From NCBI RefSeq assembly GCF_006937785.1, contig NZ_SJEE01000011.1, positions 62,001-126,000 of the forward strand: a stretch of DNA of 64,000 nt, read 5' to 3'. The position numbers were made by a program, and so were the translations under genes. Shown here piece by piece: positions 9,990 to 20,723 of the stretch. The notes under the pieces were generated by a model that was not told the DNA's origin, did no database searches, and saw only the letters and a list, made by a program, of their open reading frames with translations. Source of the stretch: Pseudanabaena sp. UWO311 (GTDB lineage: Bacteria; Cyanobacteriota; Cyanobacteriia; Pseudanabaenales; Pseudanabaenaceae). Numbering within the stretch: position 1 is the stretch's first letter; each line of letters starts with the position of its first letter.

Positions 9990-10591
9990 GTTTTAAGTTC
10001 CTCTTATAATACCGATCCTCGAAAGTGTGACTACATTGTCAAAACAATACTTTTTAAGATATTTCACCTTCAAAGTAGCATTGTTGTTTTAAAGATTTCG
10101 ACTACAGTAATTTCAGGCTAGAAGACCATTATAAATTCTTAGAAATACGATGCAACAATGCTTAATAGAACTTCTTGGATAAGACTAGATTGGGAATTAC
10201 TATACAACAGATATTAATATAATCTTTAGTAAGATAATTAACATTGGGGTATTCATTATACCTAAATAATACCAATGAGTAGTAGAAACAACTGGTGAAT
10301 CTTTAGTAATCAAATATATTCAAATTCAAATTTTGCAAGGCTATAGAATTTGTGTTTTTTGATAATTGATGCTTTTGCTCTAGAATTTATACTTAAATCC
10401 TAAAAGATACGCTATTTTTTTAGTATAAACTCTTAAGATGTTTCTTATTTAATTTACACAAATTGCTGCTGCTTTTCTATTATTGCGAAATTAATCTGGG
10501 GAACTAGCGATCGCAGCTGAGCTAACGATTAATGGCTATATCGATAGAGTAATCCCCATTGCTCCTCACTCTTGACTGTTAGAATTTACAG
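9990..10591. other. AT-rich divergent intergenic region
   Basis: 602 bp between the divergently transcribed haemagglutinin and CHASE2-kinase genes. It is strongly AT-rich, with one HIP1 site near 10508 and a GAGGA motif before the haemagglutinin start. No small ORF, RNA gene or palindrome stands out. Promoters for both directions must lie here, but I cannot place them with confidence. Confidence 0.4.
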
Positions 10592-13015
10592 ATGTGGATT
10601 AACTTCAAAAAGATAATTTGGAAATTGCGTGGGGTTTTGGTTGTTGTCCCAGCAACAACAGGTATTTTGCTTGGACTGCGCTTTGTGGGAGTTTTGCAAC
10701 CAATAGAACTTGCTGTATATGATTTGTTCTTTCAATGGCGACCGTCAGAAGCCAAAGACGAACGCATCGTGATTGTCGCAATTAATGAACCAGACATCCA
10801 GAAGTTTGGTTCACCTATCTCTGACGAAACCCTTGCCAAGCTCTTAAATTTAATTCAACAACAACAACCCAGAGTAGTCGGGCTAGATATCTATCGAGAT
10901 CTCCCAGTACCCAAGCAATATGGAGATGCATATCGACAGTTAGTAAACACGTTTGAATCAATGCCAAATCTAATTGGCATCCGCAAAGTTATCGCAAATC
11001 AAGGCGGTAGTGATGTGGATGGCTCCCCCATCCTAGAAAAGCTTAATCAAGTAGCTGCAAATGATTTGCTTCCTGATGGTGACGGCAAGATTCGCCGCAT
11101 CTTACTTTCTCTAAAGGACAAACAGGGTAAAACTATCACTAGTTTGAGTGCTGCTTTAGCCATCAAGTACCTCAAACAAGAGAATATTAGCATCGAAGTT
11201 GTTAATTCTAAAACACAGCAATATAGGTTGGGAAAAGCAATATTTGCTCCAATCACCGAAAATGTTGGAGGCTATGTAAGCCAAGATCTGGGGGGATATC
11301 AAATACTTTCAAATTTCCGTAATTTTCAAAATGGTTTTCATACAGTTTCTTTAACTGATGTACTCAATAAAAATATTGCTCAGGATACATTTCGCGATCG
11401 CCTTGTTCTAATTGGAATTACCGCAGAAAGCAATACAGATTATTTTATTACTCCATATAACAGCACAACATTAGGTAGTCCTTTCCCAGTCACAAGCGGC
11501 GTTATTCTTCATGCAAATATTGCCAGCCAATTAATCGCTAACGCCCTTGATGGACGACCCACCATACAAGTTTGGTCTAAATTAATCGAATCTTTGTGGA
11601 TTGTGCTCTGGGGAGGTATTGGTGGTTTATTATGTCGCAGTAGGCGCTACAAAAGAATACTGACCTCATCAAAATTTCCATTGCATATGCATTGGAATAT
11701 TCTGACGATTTTGGGATTAGGAGGAGGGCTACTTACGGTTAGCTACATCGCATTTTTGTGGGGTTGGTGGATGCCTATAGTTCCTACTTTATTAGCACTA
11801 TTTTGTTCAGCGATCGCGGTTACAAGCTATACGACTCTCAGCGCTGGGGAAACTCGCAGAAGAGCGATTCTTTCTGTTATTCCTGATTTAATGTTTCATG
11901 TTAGTGCAGATGGTATCTATCTTGGTCAGGTTAACTATGAAAACGAAATCGAGTTACTTTATCCTGACTTTGAGAATATTGGTAAGCATGTGTCCCAAAT
12001 CCTTCCAACCGAAATTAGCGATCGCCAGCTTTTCTATATAAATCAAGCTATCGTCACAAGGGAAATGCAAATTTATGAGCAGCAAATATGTGTAAATGGC
12101 TACTGCCAAGATGAGGAGGTTCGCATAGTAGTGAGCGGAGCCAACGAAGTGCTATTTATGATTCGCAATATTAGCGATCGCAAACGAGCAGAGGCTGCAA
12201 TTTATCAAAAGAATATCGAATTAGCCAGCACCTTAGATGAACTTAAAACCACCCAAAAGCAACTGTTAGAGTCCGAAAAATATGCTGCTCTCGGTAGTAT
12301 GGTGGCAGGTATCGCCCATGAGGTGAATACTCCTGTTGGCAATAGTTTAATGGCAGCTTCCATTCTTGATAATGCGACAAATAGATTTAGGGAATCTTTT
12401 GAGATTGGGGAACTTAAAAAATCTAGCTTGCAAGCATATTTAGAGAAAACTAAAAGCAGCAGCGAAATTCTATTGACTAACTTACAGCGGGCTGCCGAGC
12501 TCATCCAAAACTTTAAGCAAGTTGCCGTTGATCAAACCAGTCTAGAGCAGCGCAGTTTTGAAGTGAAAGACTATATCGAGAAGATTCTGCTTAGTCTAGC
12601 CCCGCAAATTCAAAATACTTCACATCAAATTAAAGTCCTTGGTGATAATGCGATCTCTATACGAAGTTACCCTGGAGCCTTATCTCAAATCATCACAAAT
12701 TTAGTGGTAAATTCTCTTGCTCATGCCTATCACAACTTAGATAAAGCTGGACAATTACAAGTTGAAATTTCTCAGCAAGATGACAAAGTTCTCATTACTT
12801 ACTCTGATGATGGTAATGGTATTCCATCTGAAAGTCTAGACAAAATTTTTGAACCTTTTTTCACAACAGCTAGAGATAGAGGTGGTAGTGGTCTTGGGCT
12901 ACATATTATCTATAACCTTGTGACACAAAATTTGAAAGGAACAATTCTTTGTGAAAGCACAGTGGGTGTTGGCACAAAATTTTCGATTATCTTACCACTC
13001 AACATAGAGCTATAA
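10592..13015 (+). CDS. CHASE2 sensor histidine kinase
   Basis: 807 residues. A short N-terminal membrane segment (13-36) is followed by an extracytoplasmic CHASE2 domain (about 40-320, with AVYDLFFQWRP, VGLDIYRDLP and the DRLVLIGITA region). Membrane segments follow at about 333-350, 368-388 and 390-412, typical of CHASE2 proteins. Then come a PAS-like region (about 423-530), a coiled coil, HisKA with H576 in GIAHEVNTPVGNSLM, and HATPase with N706 and GGSGLGLHIIYNL. The natural ligand of CHASE2 is unknown. No obvious Shine-Dalgarno precedes the ATG. It faces the haemagglutinin-CHAT-DUF928 genes; co-occurrence of these families in cyanobacteria suggests that it senses or controls that surface system. 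No adjacent stand-alone response regulator is present. Confidence 0.9.
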   Translation: MWINFKKIIWKLRGVLVVVPATTGILLGLRFVGVLQPIELAVYDLFFQWRPSEAKDERIVIVAINEPDIQKFGSPISDETLAKLLNLIQQQQPRVVGLDIYRDLPVPKQYGDAYRQLVNTFESMPNLIGIRKVIANQGGSDVDGSPILEKLNQVAANDLLPDGDGKIRRILLSLKDKQGKTITSLSAALAIKYLKQENISIEVVNSKTQQYRLGKAIFAPITENVGGYVSQDLGGYQILSNFRNFQNGFHTVSLTDVLNKNIAQDTFRDRLVLIGITAESNTDYFITPYNSTTLGSPFPVTSGVILHANIASQLIANALDGRPTIQVWSKLIESLWIVLWGGIGGLLCRSRRYKRILTSSKFPLHMHWNILTILGLGGGLLTVSYIAFLWGWWMPIVPTLLALFCSAIAVTSYTTLSAGETRRRAILSVIPDLMFHVSADGIYLGQVNYENEIELLYPDFENIGKHVSQILPTEISDRQLFYINQAIVTREMQIYEQQICVNGYCQDEEVRIVVSGANEVLFMIRNISDRKRAEAAIYQKNIELASTLDELKTTQKQLLESEKYAALGSMVAGIAHEVNTPVGNSLMAASILDNATNRFRESFEIGELKKSSLQAYLEKTKSSSEILLTNLQRAAELIQNFKQVAVDQTSLEQRSFEVKDYIEKILLSLAPQIQNTSHQIKVLGDNAISIRSYPGALSQIITNLVVNSLAHAYHNLDKAGQLQVEISQQDDKVLITYSDDGNGIPSESLDKIFEPFFTTARDRGGSGLGLHIIYNLVTQNLKGTILCESTVGVGTKFSIILPLNIEL

Positions 13016-13068
13016 ACCAAAAAAAAGGCAAATCGCCCGCTAAGCGGACGATTTGCCTTTTTTGGGTT
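13014..13068. terminator. Bidirectional terminator between kinase and lepA
   Basis: Stem AAAGGCAAATCG / CGATTTGCCTTT with a loop containing CGCTAAGCG, flanked by A-runs on the left and T-runs on the right. It serves two convergent genes, which is the expected arrangement for a shared intrinsic terminator. Confidence 0.85.
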
Positions 13069-14880
13069 TTAATCACCGTTCAATTGCAAAATTGCCATAA
13101 ACGCTGCTTGTGGAACTTCCACTGTTCCAATTGACTTCATCCGCTTTTTACCTTTCTTCTGCTTCTCCAACAACTTCTTCTTTCGAGATATGTCGCCGCC
13201 GTAGCACTTGCTCAACACATTCTTTCGCAAAGCCGAGATATTCTCCCGCGCCAATATCTTTGTCCCGATCGCAGCCTGAATTGGAATTTGGAACTGCTGC
13301 TTTGGAATCAACTCCCTCAGCTTAGATACTAATGCTCGCCCAACATTATAAGACTTGTCGCGATGGACAATACAAGCCAAAGCATCCACAGGTTCTTCGT
13401 TCACGAGAATGTCAACAAGCACCAGATCGTTTGGACGATAGCCAATGACTTGATATTCCATACTGGCGTATCCCTTTGTGCGAGACTTCATTTGATCGAA
13501 GAAATCAGTTACCATTTCGGCTAAGGGAAGTTCGTAAATTAAAGTTGCTCGTTCTGTAGTGATGTACTTAGTATCTAAAAATACTCCTCGTCTTGCCACG
13601 CATAACTCCATCAAAGTCCCAATGTAAGATTGCGGAGTCATGATTTCTAGCTTGACATAGGGCTCCTCGATCGACTTTCTGGAATTTGGTGGCGGTAACT
13701 CACTAGGATTATCCACCATTAAAATTTCGTCCGTATTTGTCGTTACACGATAAATTACTGATGGCGCAGTCACAATTAGATCGAGATTATATTCACGTTC
13801 GAGGCGCTCTTGTACGATCTCCATATGTAGCATCCCCAAAAATCCACAACGGAAACCAAACCCCATCGCATTCGAGGTTTCTGGCTCATAATTTAGAGAT
13901 GCATCGTTAAGCTTAAGCTTGGTAAGTGCTTCGCGCAATTCCTCAAACTGATCGGCATCAGTGGGAAACATGCCGCAGAAAACCATAGGTTTTGCTTCTT
14001 CGTAACCAGGAAAAGGCTCAGGGGCAGAGTCGATCGCTGAAGTAATCGTGTCACCAACCCGCGCATGGGCGACCATCTTAATCGCAGCAGCGAGATAACC
14101 CACTTCACCCGCATGTAATTCATCAACTTGGATTTGCCCAGGGGCAAGTACGCCAAGCTCATCGATTACATATTCTTGTCCTGAAGCCATGAATTTAACG
14201 CGATCGCCTTTTTTGACCGTGCCATCCATTACACGGAAATAGACGATTACGCCACGATAGGCATCGTAATAACTATCAAAAATTAAAGCTCGTAATGGTT
14301 GATCAACCGTATCTTTGGGCGGCGGCACTTGCAAAACGATCGCCTCAAGGATTTCCCTGATCCCAATCCCTTGCTTTGCTGAAGCTCTAATTGCTGCCGA
14401 GCAATCTAACCCAATTAACTGTTCGATTTCATTGGCTATGCGATCGGGATCTGCTCCTGGTAAATCAATTTTATTAAGTACTGGGACAATCTCCAGATCG
14501 TTGGCTAGTGCTAAATAGACATTAGCCAGAGTTTGCGCCTCGACCCCTTGCGACGCATCAACCACTAACAAAGCTCCTTCACAAGCTGCCAAGCTACGCG
14601 ATACCTCATAGGAAAAGTCCACATGACCTGGGGTATCGATCAGATTAATCGTATATTCATCACCATTAAGCGCTTGATAATTCATCCGCGCCGCTTGTAA
14701 CTTAATTGTGATCCCCCGCTCACGTTCCAAGTCCATGTTGTCGAGAAACTGCGCTTTCATATCCCGATCCGCCACAGTGCCTGTAAATTGCAGCAAGCGA
14801 TCGGCAAGCGTAGACTTGCCGTGATCGATATGAGCAATGATTGAAAAGTTGCGAATGCGAGAGACGGGTACGTTGGTCAT
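13069..14880 (-). CDS. lepA: Elongation factor 4 (LepA)
   Basis: 603 residues, the usual full length. The GTPase domain shows G1 [10 protein letters not shown]2 in RERGITIK, G3 DTPGHVDF and G4 NKIDLPGAD. The domain II barrel, EF-G-like domains III and V, and the LepA-specific C-terminal domain with [18 protein letters not shown] follow. LepA is a ribosome-associated translational GTPase that acts on stalled or mis-translocated ribosomes. The ATG is at 14878-14880 in a clear [20 protein letters not shown] start. It is a single-gene unit convergent with the CHASE2 kinase. Confidence 0.98.
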   Translation of the reverse strand: MTNVPVSRIRNFSIIAHIDHGKSTLADRLLQFTGTVADRDMKAQFLDNMDLERERGITIKLQAARMNYQALNGDEYTINLIDTPGHVDFSYEVSRSLAACEGALLVVDASQGVEAQTLANVYLALANDLEIVPVLNKIDLPGADPDRIANEIEQLIGLDCSAAIRASAKQGIGIREILEAIVLQVPPPKDTVDQPLRALIFDSYYDAYRGVIVYFRVMDGTVKKGDRVKFMASGQEYVIDELGVLAPGQIQVDELHAGEVGYLAAAIKMVAHARVGDTITSAIDSAPEPFPGYEEAKPMVFCGMFPTDADQFEELREALTKLKLNDASLNYEPETSNAMGFGFRCGFLGMLHMEIVQERLEREYNLDLIVTAPSVIYRVTTNTDEILMVDNPSELPPPNSRKSIEEPYVKLEIMTPQSYIGTLMELCVARRGVFLDTKYITTERATLIYELPLAEMVTDFFDQMKSRTKGYASMEYQVIGYRPNDLVLVDILVNEEPVDALACIVHRDKSYNVGRALVSKLRELIPKQQFQIPIQAAIGTKILARENISALRKNVLSKCYGGDISRKKKLLEKQKKGKKRMKSIGTVEVPQAAFMAILQLNGD

Positions 14881-15484
14881 AAAATCACAATGCTTCGAGA
14901 CTGTCCGATCCTACCTTAAATTAAAGTAGTGTAAATAACTGTAACAATGCAAATGCACTTAAGTTCATTAACTAGGGCTTTAGAAATTTAATTAATCCTT
15001 TGATTTTTTAGGCACAGCTAAGTAAAATGGGGCTTTTCAAAAATTTGAGCCAATTATTCACACAAAGCGCAATAAAGTAGATGAGCATAATTAATTACTA
15101 ACCCAAACCCATAGGGTTGTGCCCCTGCGAGTCATAAACTATGGATTTGGGTAATTTATACAGAAAAAATCTCTTCTCAAAAACTATGTTTAGGGGTAAT
15201 GTACAAGAGCTAGTAAACTGAGTGAGATTTTGCCAAGGTTTGTGAGCCAAATTAGCTAACATCTCATATTACTAGGTTGTATGAGTAATAATAGCTATAG
15301 TAGTTTCATTTAAAAATTGAAACCTACTCGCTAGCCTGTTCAGCAGGAATAGCTAGGCGCTTCTAAGATTAACTATGGTCAATGTAATTCAGTCAATGTA
15401 ATTCAACCTAGCAAAAGATAGGAAGCAACTTCTATGTAAATTCAATTTCATCGTGTACAACAGTTACGCAGGGCAGAGTAAGCA
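14881..15484. other. Divergent region between lepA and infB
   Basis: 604 bp with no gene. It holds an inverted repeat (ACCCAAACCCATAG at 15101-15114 against CTATGGATTTGGGT at 15139-15152, one mismatch) and a perfect 14-bp tandem duplication GTCAATGTAATTCA at 15378-15405. It also contains a stretch (AAAAACTATGTTTAGGGGTA at 15179) that resembles AAAAACTATCTTTAGGTATA upstream of the M23 peptidase gene (35948). The long region upstream of infB probably includes its promoter and leader. Confidence 0.5.
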
Positions 15485-18400
15485 ATGAGTATAAGCAATC
15501 GAGTTCGACTATATGAACTCTCACGAGAGTTAGATCTCGACACCAAAGATGTAATCGCGGTATGTGAGCAATTAAATATAGTTGTTAAAAGTCATAGTAG
15601 TACAATTACAGAATCAGAGGCGGAATTGGTACGCATCAAAGCCCCTCAATATCATCATAAAGCTGCCGATCCTAGAGCTTCTGAAAAGAAAGCTGCTGCT
15701 GCGGCAAAGACCAAAGAATCTGATGCTCGTATTGCCAAGCAGCAAATTCTTGCGGTTACCAAGCCCACAATTCGTCTCAATACTCCACCTGTCTCTGTTA
15801 ATGTAGGAGCTACAACTTCTGTAAATCCGCCCCTTAACTCACCTAGTGCGATCGCCGAGCCTAGCTCAGAACCTCCTGCTAAAACTGCTGTTATTAACCC
15901 TCCCCTGCCCATGCCCTCTGCTTCTTCATTAGTCAAGCCTCCCAGTCGTCCTTCTGTCTCAGAAGGTGAACAGTCCGAAACTAACCCTGCGCCCAAAATT
16001 GAATTGACCTTAGAAACAGCATTGACCCCACCAGTAAATCCCCAATCGATCAAAGACTCTCAGCCAAGATCACCCTCAGAATCAAAAACAGAGTTAATTG
16101 CGCCGCTAGCTCCACCTAAATCATCCGAAAAGGCGGCCGCATCTGCCCCTGCGAAGATTTTTGCTGAGGAACAAGCAACACCCAGCATCGTTACACCGAA
16201 ACAAGCACCTAAGGAACAAGCACCCCGAAAAGAGACTCCAAGGGCTGAACGACTACAAGCAGAAAAAGCTGAGCGCCCTCCTGTTGTGCCAAAACAATCC
16301 TTAGTAAGTGTGTCGCCTCCTCAGGTCAAATTGAATAAACCTGCTGCTCCTGAGAGACCTAAGCCTCCAGTAGCTGTTGCTCCCAAATCTGTTATTGCAC
16401 CCAAACCACCTGCGGCAAAACCTTCAGACGAGTCAAGAATTTCAGCAAAAGCCAATCAGAGTAGGTCTGAGCAGGACAGAACTGAGCAGATTACTGGTGA
16501 GGAAAAACCAGAAACAGTTAAGGTCAACAAGCCTGAAAAGCCAAAATTGAACAAACCTGCGGAACAACAGTCTGCCCCTGCTGCTGGTAGACCTCAAAGC
16601 CGTGGACCGAAGTTGGTAAAGGACTCGGTACTCATCGAACGTGGGATCACTGCCCCGACAGAACCACCGCATAATTTGCGTCCACCGATGCCAACCTTGA
16701 TGCGTGCGCCTGAAAAGCCTGTTATTGCTGACAAAACTGGTAAGAAACCAGAATCAACAGGTGGATTTAATCCTGCACTACCAGAACTTTTAGAAAAACC
16801 AACGTTGCCTGGTAAGGGTAGTAAACGTAAAGGTAAATCCAAAGAAGAAGAAGAAAAGGATTTACTAGAGCTTAAAGAAAAAAATCGCCTGAACAAGCCG
16901 AAGCGCTATTTGCGTGATTTTGATGATGAGGATGATGATGGAGCTGATGCCGATGCTGCTGCTGAGTTAGCACAAATCAGTTTGTCGCTGGCTCGTCCAA
17001 CAGCACGTCCTAAGGCTGCGGTTGTGCCATCGAAGCCAACCATGGCAGCCGACATTAAGCCAACGCAAAAGGGCAAAAAATCTGCACCTAGTCGCGATCG
17101 CCGTCATCAACAAGTCGAAATTATTCCTGAAAAACCGACCTCGGTAGAAATCGAAGAGGGTATGACCGTTGCTGTACTAGCCAAGCGGTTGGTACTTTCA
17201 GAGACAGAGGTAATTCGTACCCTGTTTATGAAAGGGATCATGGCGAATATTAACCAAACCCTCGATGTCGGTACTGCCAAAATGGTGTCGGCTGAATTGG
17301 GCTATGAAGTCCATGCCCCCGAGGTCGTCGAGCTTGCGCTCAAGACGGAAATGATTGAAGTTGGCGACCTTGACAAATTGCAACGCCGTCCGCCAGTAGT
17401 CACAATCATGGGACATGTTGACCATGGTAAAACCACCTTGCTCGATGCAATTCGTAAGAGCAAAGTCGCTCAAGGAGAGGCGGGTGGTATCACTCAACAT
17501 ATTGGCGCATATCATGTTGATGTTGAGCATAATGGTCAGAAACAACAAATCGTCTTCCTTGATACCCCAGGTCACGAAGCCTTTACTGCCATGCGTGCGC
17601 GTGGTACGAAGGTGACTGACATTGCTGTACTAGTTGTTGCTGCCGATGATGGTGTTCAGCCTCAAACCATTGAAGCAATCAGCCATGCTCGTGCTGCTAA
17701 AGTGCCAATTGTTGTTGCCATTAACAAAGTCGATAAGGTTGAAGCTCAGCCCGATCGCATTCGTCAAGAGTTAACCGAATATGCCCTCGTTGCTGAAGAA
17801 TGGGGCGGCGATACAATCATGGTTCCTGTCAGCGCCATCCGTCGTGAGAATCTGGATACCCTGCTCGAAATGATCTTGCTGGTTGCCGAAGTTGAAGATT
17901 TACAGGCGAACCCTAACCGTACGGCTAAAGGCACGGTCATCGAAGCTCACCTCGACAAGGCAAAAGGTCCCGTTGCGACATTATTGGTTCAAAACGGTAC
18001 ATTGCGCGTTGGTGATATCTTTGTGGCGGGTGCTGCCTTTGGTAAGGTACGCGCCATGGTGGACGATCGCAACGTCCGTGTTGATAAAGCTTCGCCATCC
18101 TTTGCGGTGGAAGTTCTCGGTTTGGGCGATGTCCCTGCGGCAGGTGATGAATTTGAGGTCTATCTTGATGAAAAAGTGGCTAGAGCGATCGCTGATCAAC
18201 GCACGATGGATCAACGTCAAGCCCGTTTGGTACAAGCAATGGCTTCCCGTCGTGTCACCCTTGGAACCTTGTCAGAAAAGGTCAAAGAAGGCGATCTCAA
18301 GGAACTCAATATTATCCTCAAGGCAGATGTCCAAGGTTCGCTCGAAGCAATTCTGGGCGCTCTTGCTCAGCTACCACAGCGGGAAGTTCAACTCCGCATC

Positions 18401-18916
18401 CTCCTCTCAGCTCCTGGTGAAATCACCGAAAATGACATCAGTTTGGCAGCGGCGAGTTCGGCAGTAGTCCTAGGTTTCAATACCACGATGGCTCCTGGTG
18501 CAAGACAGGCTGCTGACGAGATGGGTGTTGATTTCCGTGATTACAACGTCATCTACAAGCTCTTGGAAGATATCCAAGATGCGATGGAAGGCTTACTCGA
18601 TCCTGAAATGGTCGAGGAATACCTTGGTCAAGCTGAAGTTAGGGCAATCTTTGCGATCGGCAAGGGTGCTGTGGCTGGTTGCTATGTCCAGAATGGTAAG
18701 CTACTCCGTAACTGTAATGTCCGTGTCAAGCGCGGTAATGAGGTTATCCATTCGGCTGTACTTGACTCACTCCGACGGGTTAAGGATGATGCCAAGGAGG
18801 TCGCCTCTGGATTTGAGTGCGGTATCTCTCTTGCTAAGTTTTCATCATGGAAAGAGGGCGATATCATCGAAGCCTTCCGCATGGTCACGAAGCGTCGCAC
18901 GCTAGCTACTTCTTAA
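15485..18916 (+). CDS. infB: Translation initiation factor IF-2
   Basis: 1143 residues, long as in cyanobacteria. The N-terminal IF2_N module ([19 protein letters not shown]) is followed by a roughly 400-residue Pro/Ala/Lys-rich disordered linker and an acidic run ([17 protein letters not shown]). A second IF2_N-like module ([16 protein letters not shown]) precedes the GTPase with G1 [10 protein letters not shown]3 DTPGHEAF and G4 NKVDK. Domains II-IV complete the fMet-tRNA and ribosome-binding C-terminus. IF-2 delivers fMet-tRNA to the 30S subunit. In many bacteria infB sits directly after nusA and ylxR; here it stands alone behind a 604-bp divergent region. Confidence 0.98.
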   Translation: MSISNRVRLYELSRELDLDTKDVIAVCEQLNIVVKSHSSTITESEAELVRIKAPQYHHKAADPRASEKKAAAAAKTKESDARIAKQQILAVTKPTIRLNTPPVSVNVGATTSVNPPLNSPSAIAEPSSEPPAKTAVINPPLPMPSASSLVKPPSRPSVSEGEQSETNPAPKIELTLETALTPPVNPQSIKDSQPRSPSESKTELIAPLAPPKSSEKAAASAPAKIFAEEQATPSIVTPKQAPKEQAPRKETPRAERLQAEKAERPPVVPKQSLVSVSPPQVKLNKPAAPERPKPPVAVAPKSVIAPKPPAAKPSDESRISAKANQSRSEQDRTEQITGEEKPETVKVNKPEKPKLNKPAEQQSAPAAGRPQSRGPKLVKDSVLIERGITAPTEPPHNLRPPMPTLMRAPEKPVIADKTGKKPESTGGFNPALPELLEKPTLPGKGSKRKGKSKEEEEKDLLELKEKNRLNKPKRYLRDFDDEDDDGADADAAAELAQISLSLARPTARPKAAVVPSKPTMAADIKPTQKGKKSAPSRDRRHQQVEIIPEKPTSVEIEEGMTVAVLAKRLVLSETEVIRTLFMKGIMANINQTLDVGTAKMVSAELGYEVHAPEVVELALKTEMIEVGDLDKLQRRPPVVTIMGHVDHGKTTLLDAIRKSKVAQGEAGGITQHIGAYHVDVEHNGQKQQIVFLDTPGHEAFTAMRARGTKVTDIAVLVVAADDGVQPQTIEAISHARAAKVPIVVAINKVDKVEAQPDRIRQELTEYALVAEEWGGDTIMVPVSAIRRENLDTLLEMILLVAEVEDLQANPNRTAKGTVIEAHLDKAKGPVATLLVQNGTLRVGDIFVAGAAFGKVRAMVDDRNVRVDKASPSFAVEVLGLGDVPAAGDEFEVYLDEKVARAIADQRTMDQRQARLVQAMASRRVTLGTLSEKVKEGDLKELNIILKADVQGSLEAILGALAQLPQREVQLRILLSAPGEITENDISLAAASSAVVLGFNTTMAPGARQAADEMGVDFRDYNVIYKLLEDIQDAMEGLLDPEMVEEYLGQAEVRAIFAIGKGAVAGCYVQNGKLLRNCNVRVKRGNEVIHSAVLDSLRRVKDDAKEVASGFECGISLAKFSSWKEGDIIEAFRMVTKRRTLATS

Positions 18917-18949
18917 ACAAAAAAGCGCCCCAAGGGCGCTTTTTTGTTT
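18915..18949 (+). terminator. infB intrinsic terminator
   Basis: AAACAAAAAAGCGCCC / GGGCGCTTTTTTGTTT with a very short loop, starting at the infB stop codon. GC-rich core plus T-run. Confidence 0.9.
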
Positions 18950-19061
18950 TGGCAATTTTTTTAGTTAAATAATTCTTCCCTATACTAATCAAACCCAAAA
19001 CTAGCTAAAATGCTTGGATTTACCCAAGTCTTTTGCAATTTTTACACTTTGGAATTTATTT

Positions 19062-20213
19062 ATGCTTCAAAGACTATATGTACATAACTTCAGATGCTTG
19101 GAGAATTTTGAGTTAACTCTAAAAGATCTCCCATCCTCACTTTTAATTGGGAAAAATGGTGCAGGTAAATCAACTATTGCTTTTGCATTAGAAATATTAC
19201 AAAGTATTGGTCGAGGTATCAATAGAGTCAGTCAACTTATACAGACTAAGGACTTTAGTCGCGGTAGGTCTGATGTTCCAATTCGTTTTGAAATAGAAGT
19301 ATTACTTAAAGAGCAACTGTACAAGTATGTTCTTGCATTAGAATTATCAAAAAATTTCAAAGAAATTCGTGTATTGGAAGAACAATTACTTGTTGCAGGA
19401 AATCCAGTTTATTTGCGTGAAGATGCTCAAGTAATACTTTAGGGGAAACCCCGCCAATCTCACCGACTATCCAAGGGAATTAGACCTGCCGCTCGTCTTT
19501 TAGCGCCTTCGCACTTTCAAGTAGATTGGAATCTTGTAGCTCTTCCATTAATTCAGGTGCAATCAGAGACCGATCCACTTTATATCTTTAAGAATTGGCT
19601 ATCTCGCATGATCGTTTTGGCTCCAATCCCAAGCTTGATGACGGGAGAATCAAGTGGTGAAACTTTGGAGCCAAAGCGAGATGGTTCAAATTTTGGTGAA
19701 TGGTTTTCTGGATTACTTAGCCGTTACCCCGCCGCTTACGCGCAGGCTGACAGATACCTTCGAGAAGTTATGCCTGATATTGAAGATTTTCAGAACGAAA
19801 AGATCGGCAAAGATGCTAAAAACATGATTGTTCGGTTTGAAGCCAATAGTGCAGAGTTGAGCGTTGATTTTAAAGATTTATCTGATGGGGAAAAATGTTT
19901 TTTCCTTTGTGCTGTTGTCCTCGCTGCAAACAAATACTACAGTCCTTTTTGTTTCTGGGATGAACCTGACAATTATTTATCGCTATCAGAGGTAGGACAT
20001 TTCATCACAACGCTGCGACGCTCATTTAGGAATAGTGGTCAGATTTTAGTGACTTCACACAATGAAGAAGCAATCCGCAAATTCTCAGATGAAAACACTT
20101 TTATACTTGATCGAAAAAGCCATTTAGAACCAACTTTAGTAAGGTTAAAGAGTGATGTACATATAGATGGTGATCTCCCAAGTAGCTTAATTCGCGGCGA
20201 TATAGAATTATGA
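19062..20213 (+). pseudogene. AAA/OLD-like ATPase interrupted by in-frame TAG
   Basis: From the ATG at 19062 the frame is open for 126 codons, meets TAG at 19440-19442, and then continues in the same frame to TGA at 20211-20213. One nonsense codon therefore splits an otherwise continuous 383-codon gene. All ATPase motifs survive: Walker A GKNGAGKST (30-38), ABC-type signature LSDGEKC (about 273), Walker B FCFWDEPDN (D300, E301) and a switch His in LVTSHNEE (about 333). The region after the stop reads GKPRQSHRLSKG..., plausible protein sequence. It overlaps the next gene by ATGA, so the pair is translationally coupled. It resembles SMC/RecF/OLD-type ATPases that pair with nuclease or TOPRIM partners in defence. 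It could be a true pseudogene, a readthrough gene, two separately made fragments (GTG restart at 19557), or a sequencing error. Confidence 0.7.
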
Positions 20214-20716
20214 GCGTCAACAGACATCAACTACATCTTCTAGTATTGCCAGAAGATAAAGCTAATCGCCAAATTGCTAACGGATTTCTTCTTGAACCAA
20301 GTCTTAACAGTCGAGCAATCCAAGTTCTTTCATTTGCTGGTGGTTGGGGAGATGTCATACAGGAATTCCTGCATGATTATGTTCCTACAATGCGAAAATA
20401 TCCACAAACGATGATTGCTTTGCTTATTGATTTTGACGATAAGAAGCCAGATTTCTTGAACTATAAAGATCGATTAAACTATATAAAAGGTCAGATTCCA
20501 GACGATCTCAAAGAGAAAGTATTTGTTCTTGGATCTCGGACTTCACCAGAAAAATTAAGGAGCAACATGAAAAAATCTTTTGAATCAATTGGAGAATCTC
20601 TTGCTAAGGATTGCGCTGAAAATACAAATAAAACATGGGGACACGATCTTCTTAAACATAATGAAGAAGAGCTAAAGCGTATGATTTTATCTGTTAAGCC
20701 ATTCCTGTTTGATTAA
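20210..20716 (+). CDS. TOPRIM-like partner of AAA ATPase
   Basis: 168 residues, not assigned to a named family with certainty. Its ATG overlaps the ATPase stop (ATGA). The pattern fits a small TOPRIM-type metal site: a beta-strand followed by a conserved-looking Glu (LHLLVLPEDKANRQIANGF, E15), then LLIDFDDKKPD giving D74-x-D76. The C-terminus has KTWGHDLLKHNEEELKRM and ends VKPFLFD. By analogy with ATPase-plus-TOPRIM pairs such as OLD/PARIS-type systems, it could be a nuclease or effector held by the ATPase. The function is inferred from architecture only. The reading frame is intact even though its upstream partner carries a stop. Confidence 0.7.
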   Translation: MSVNRHQLHLLVLPEDKANRQIANGFLLEPSLNSRAIQVLSFAGGWGDVIQEFLHDYVPTMRKYPQTMIALLIDFDDKKPDFLNYKDRLNYIKGQIPDDLKEKVFVLGSRTSPEKLRSNMKKSFESIGESLAKDCAENTNKTWGHDLLKHNEEELKRMILSVKPFLFD

Positions 20717-20723
20717 CGCTACT

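Noticed and set aside
15582-18905. Several open frames of 60-190 codons on both strands within the IF-2 gene
   Set aside because: They lie in other frames of a clear, long coding sequence; they show no domain, have no ribosome-binding sites and vanish against the IF-2 reading.
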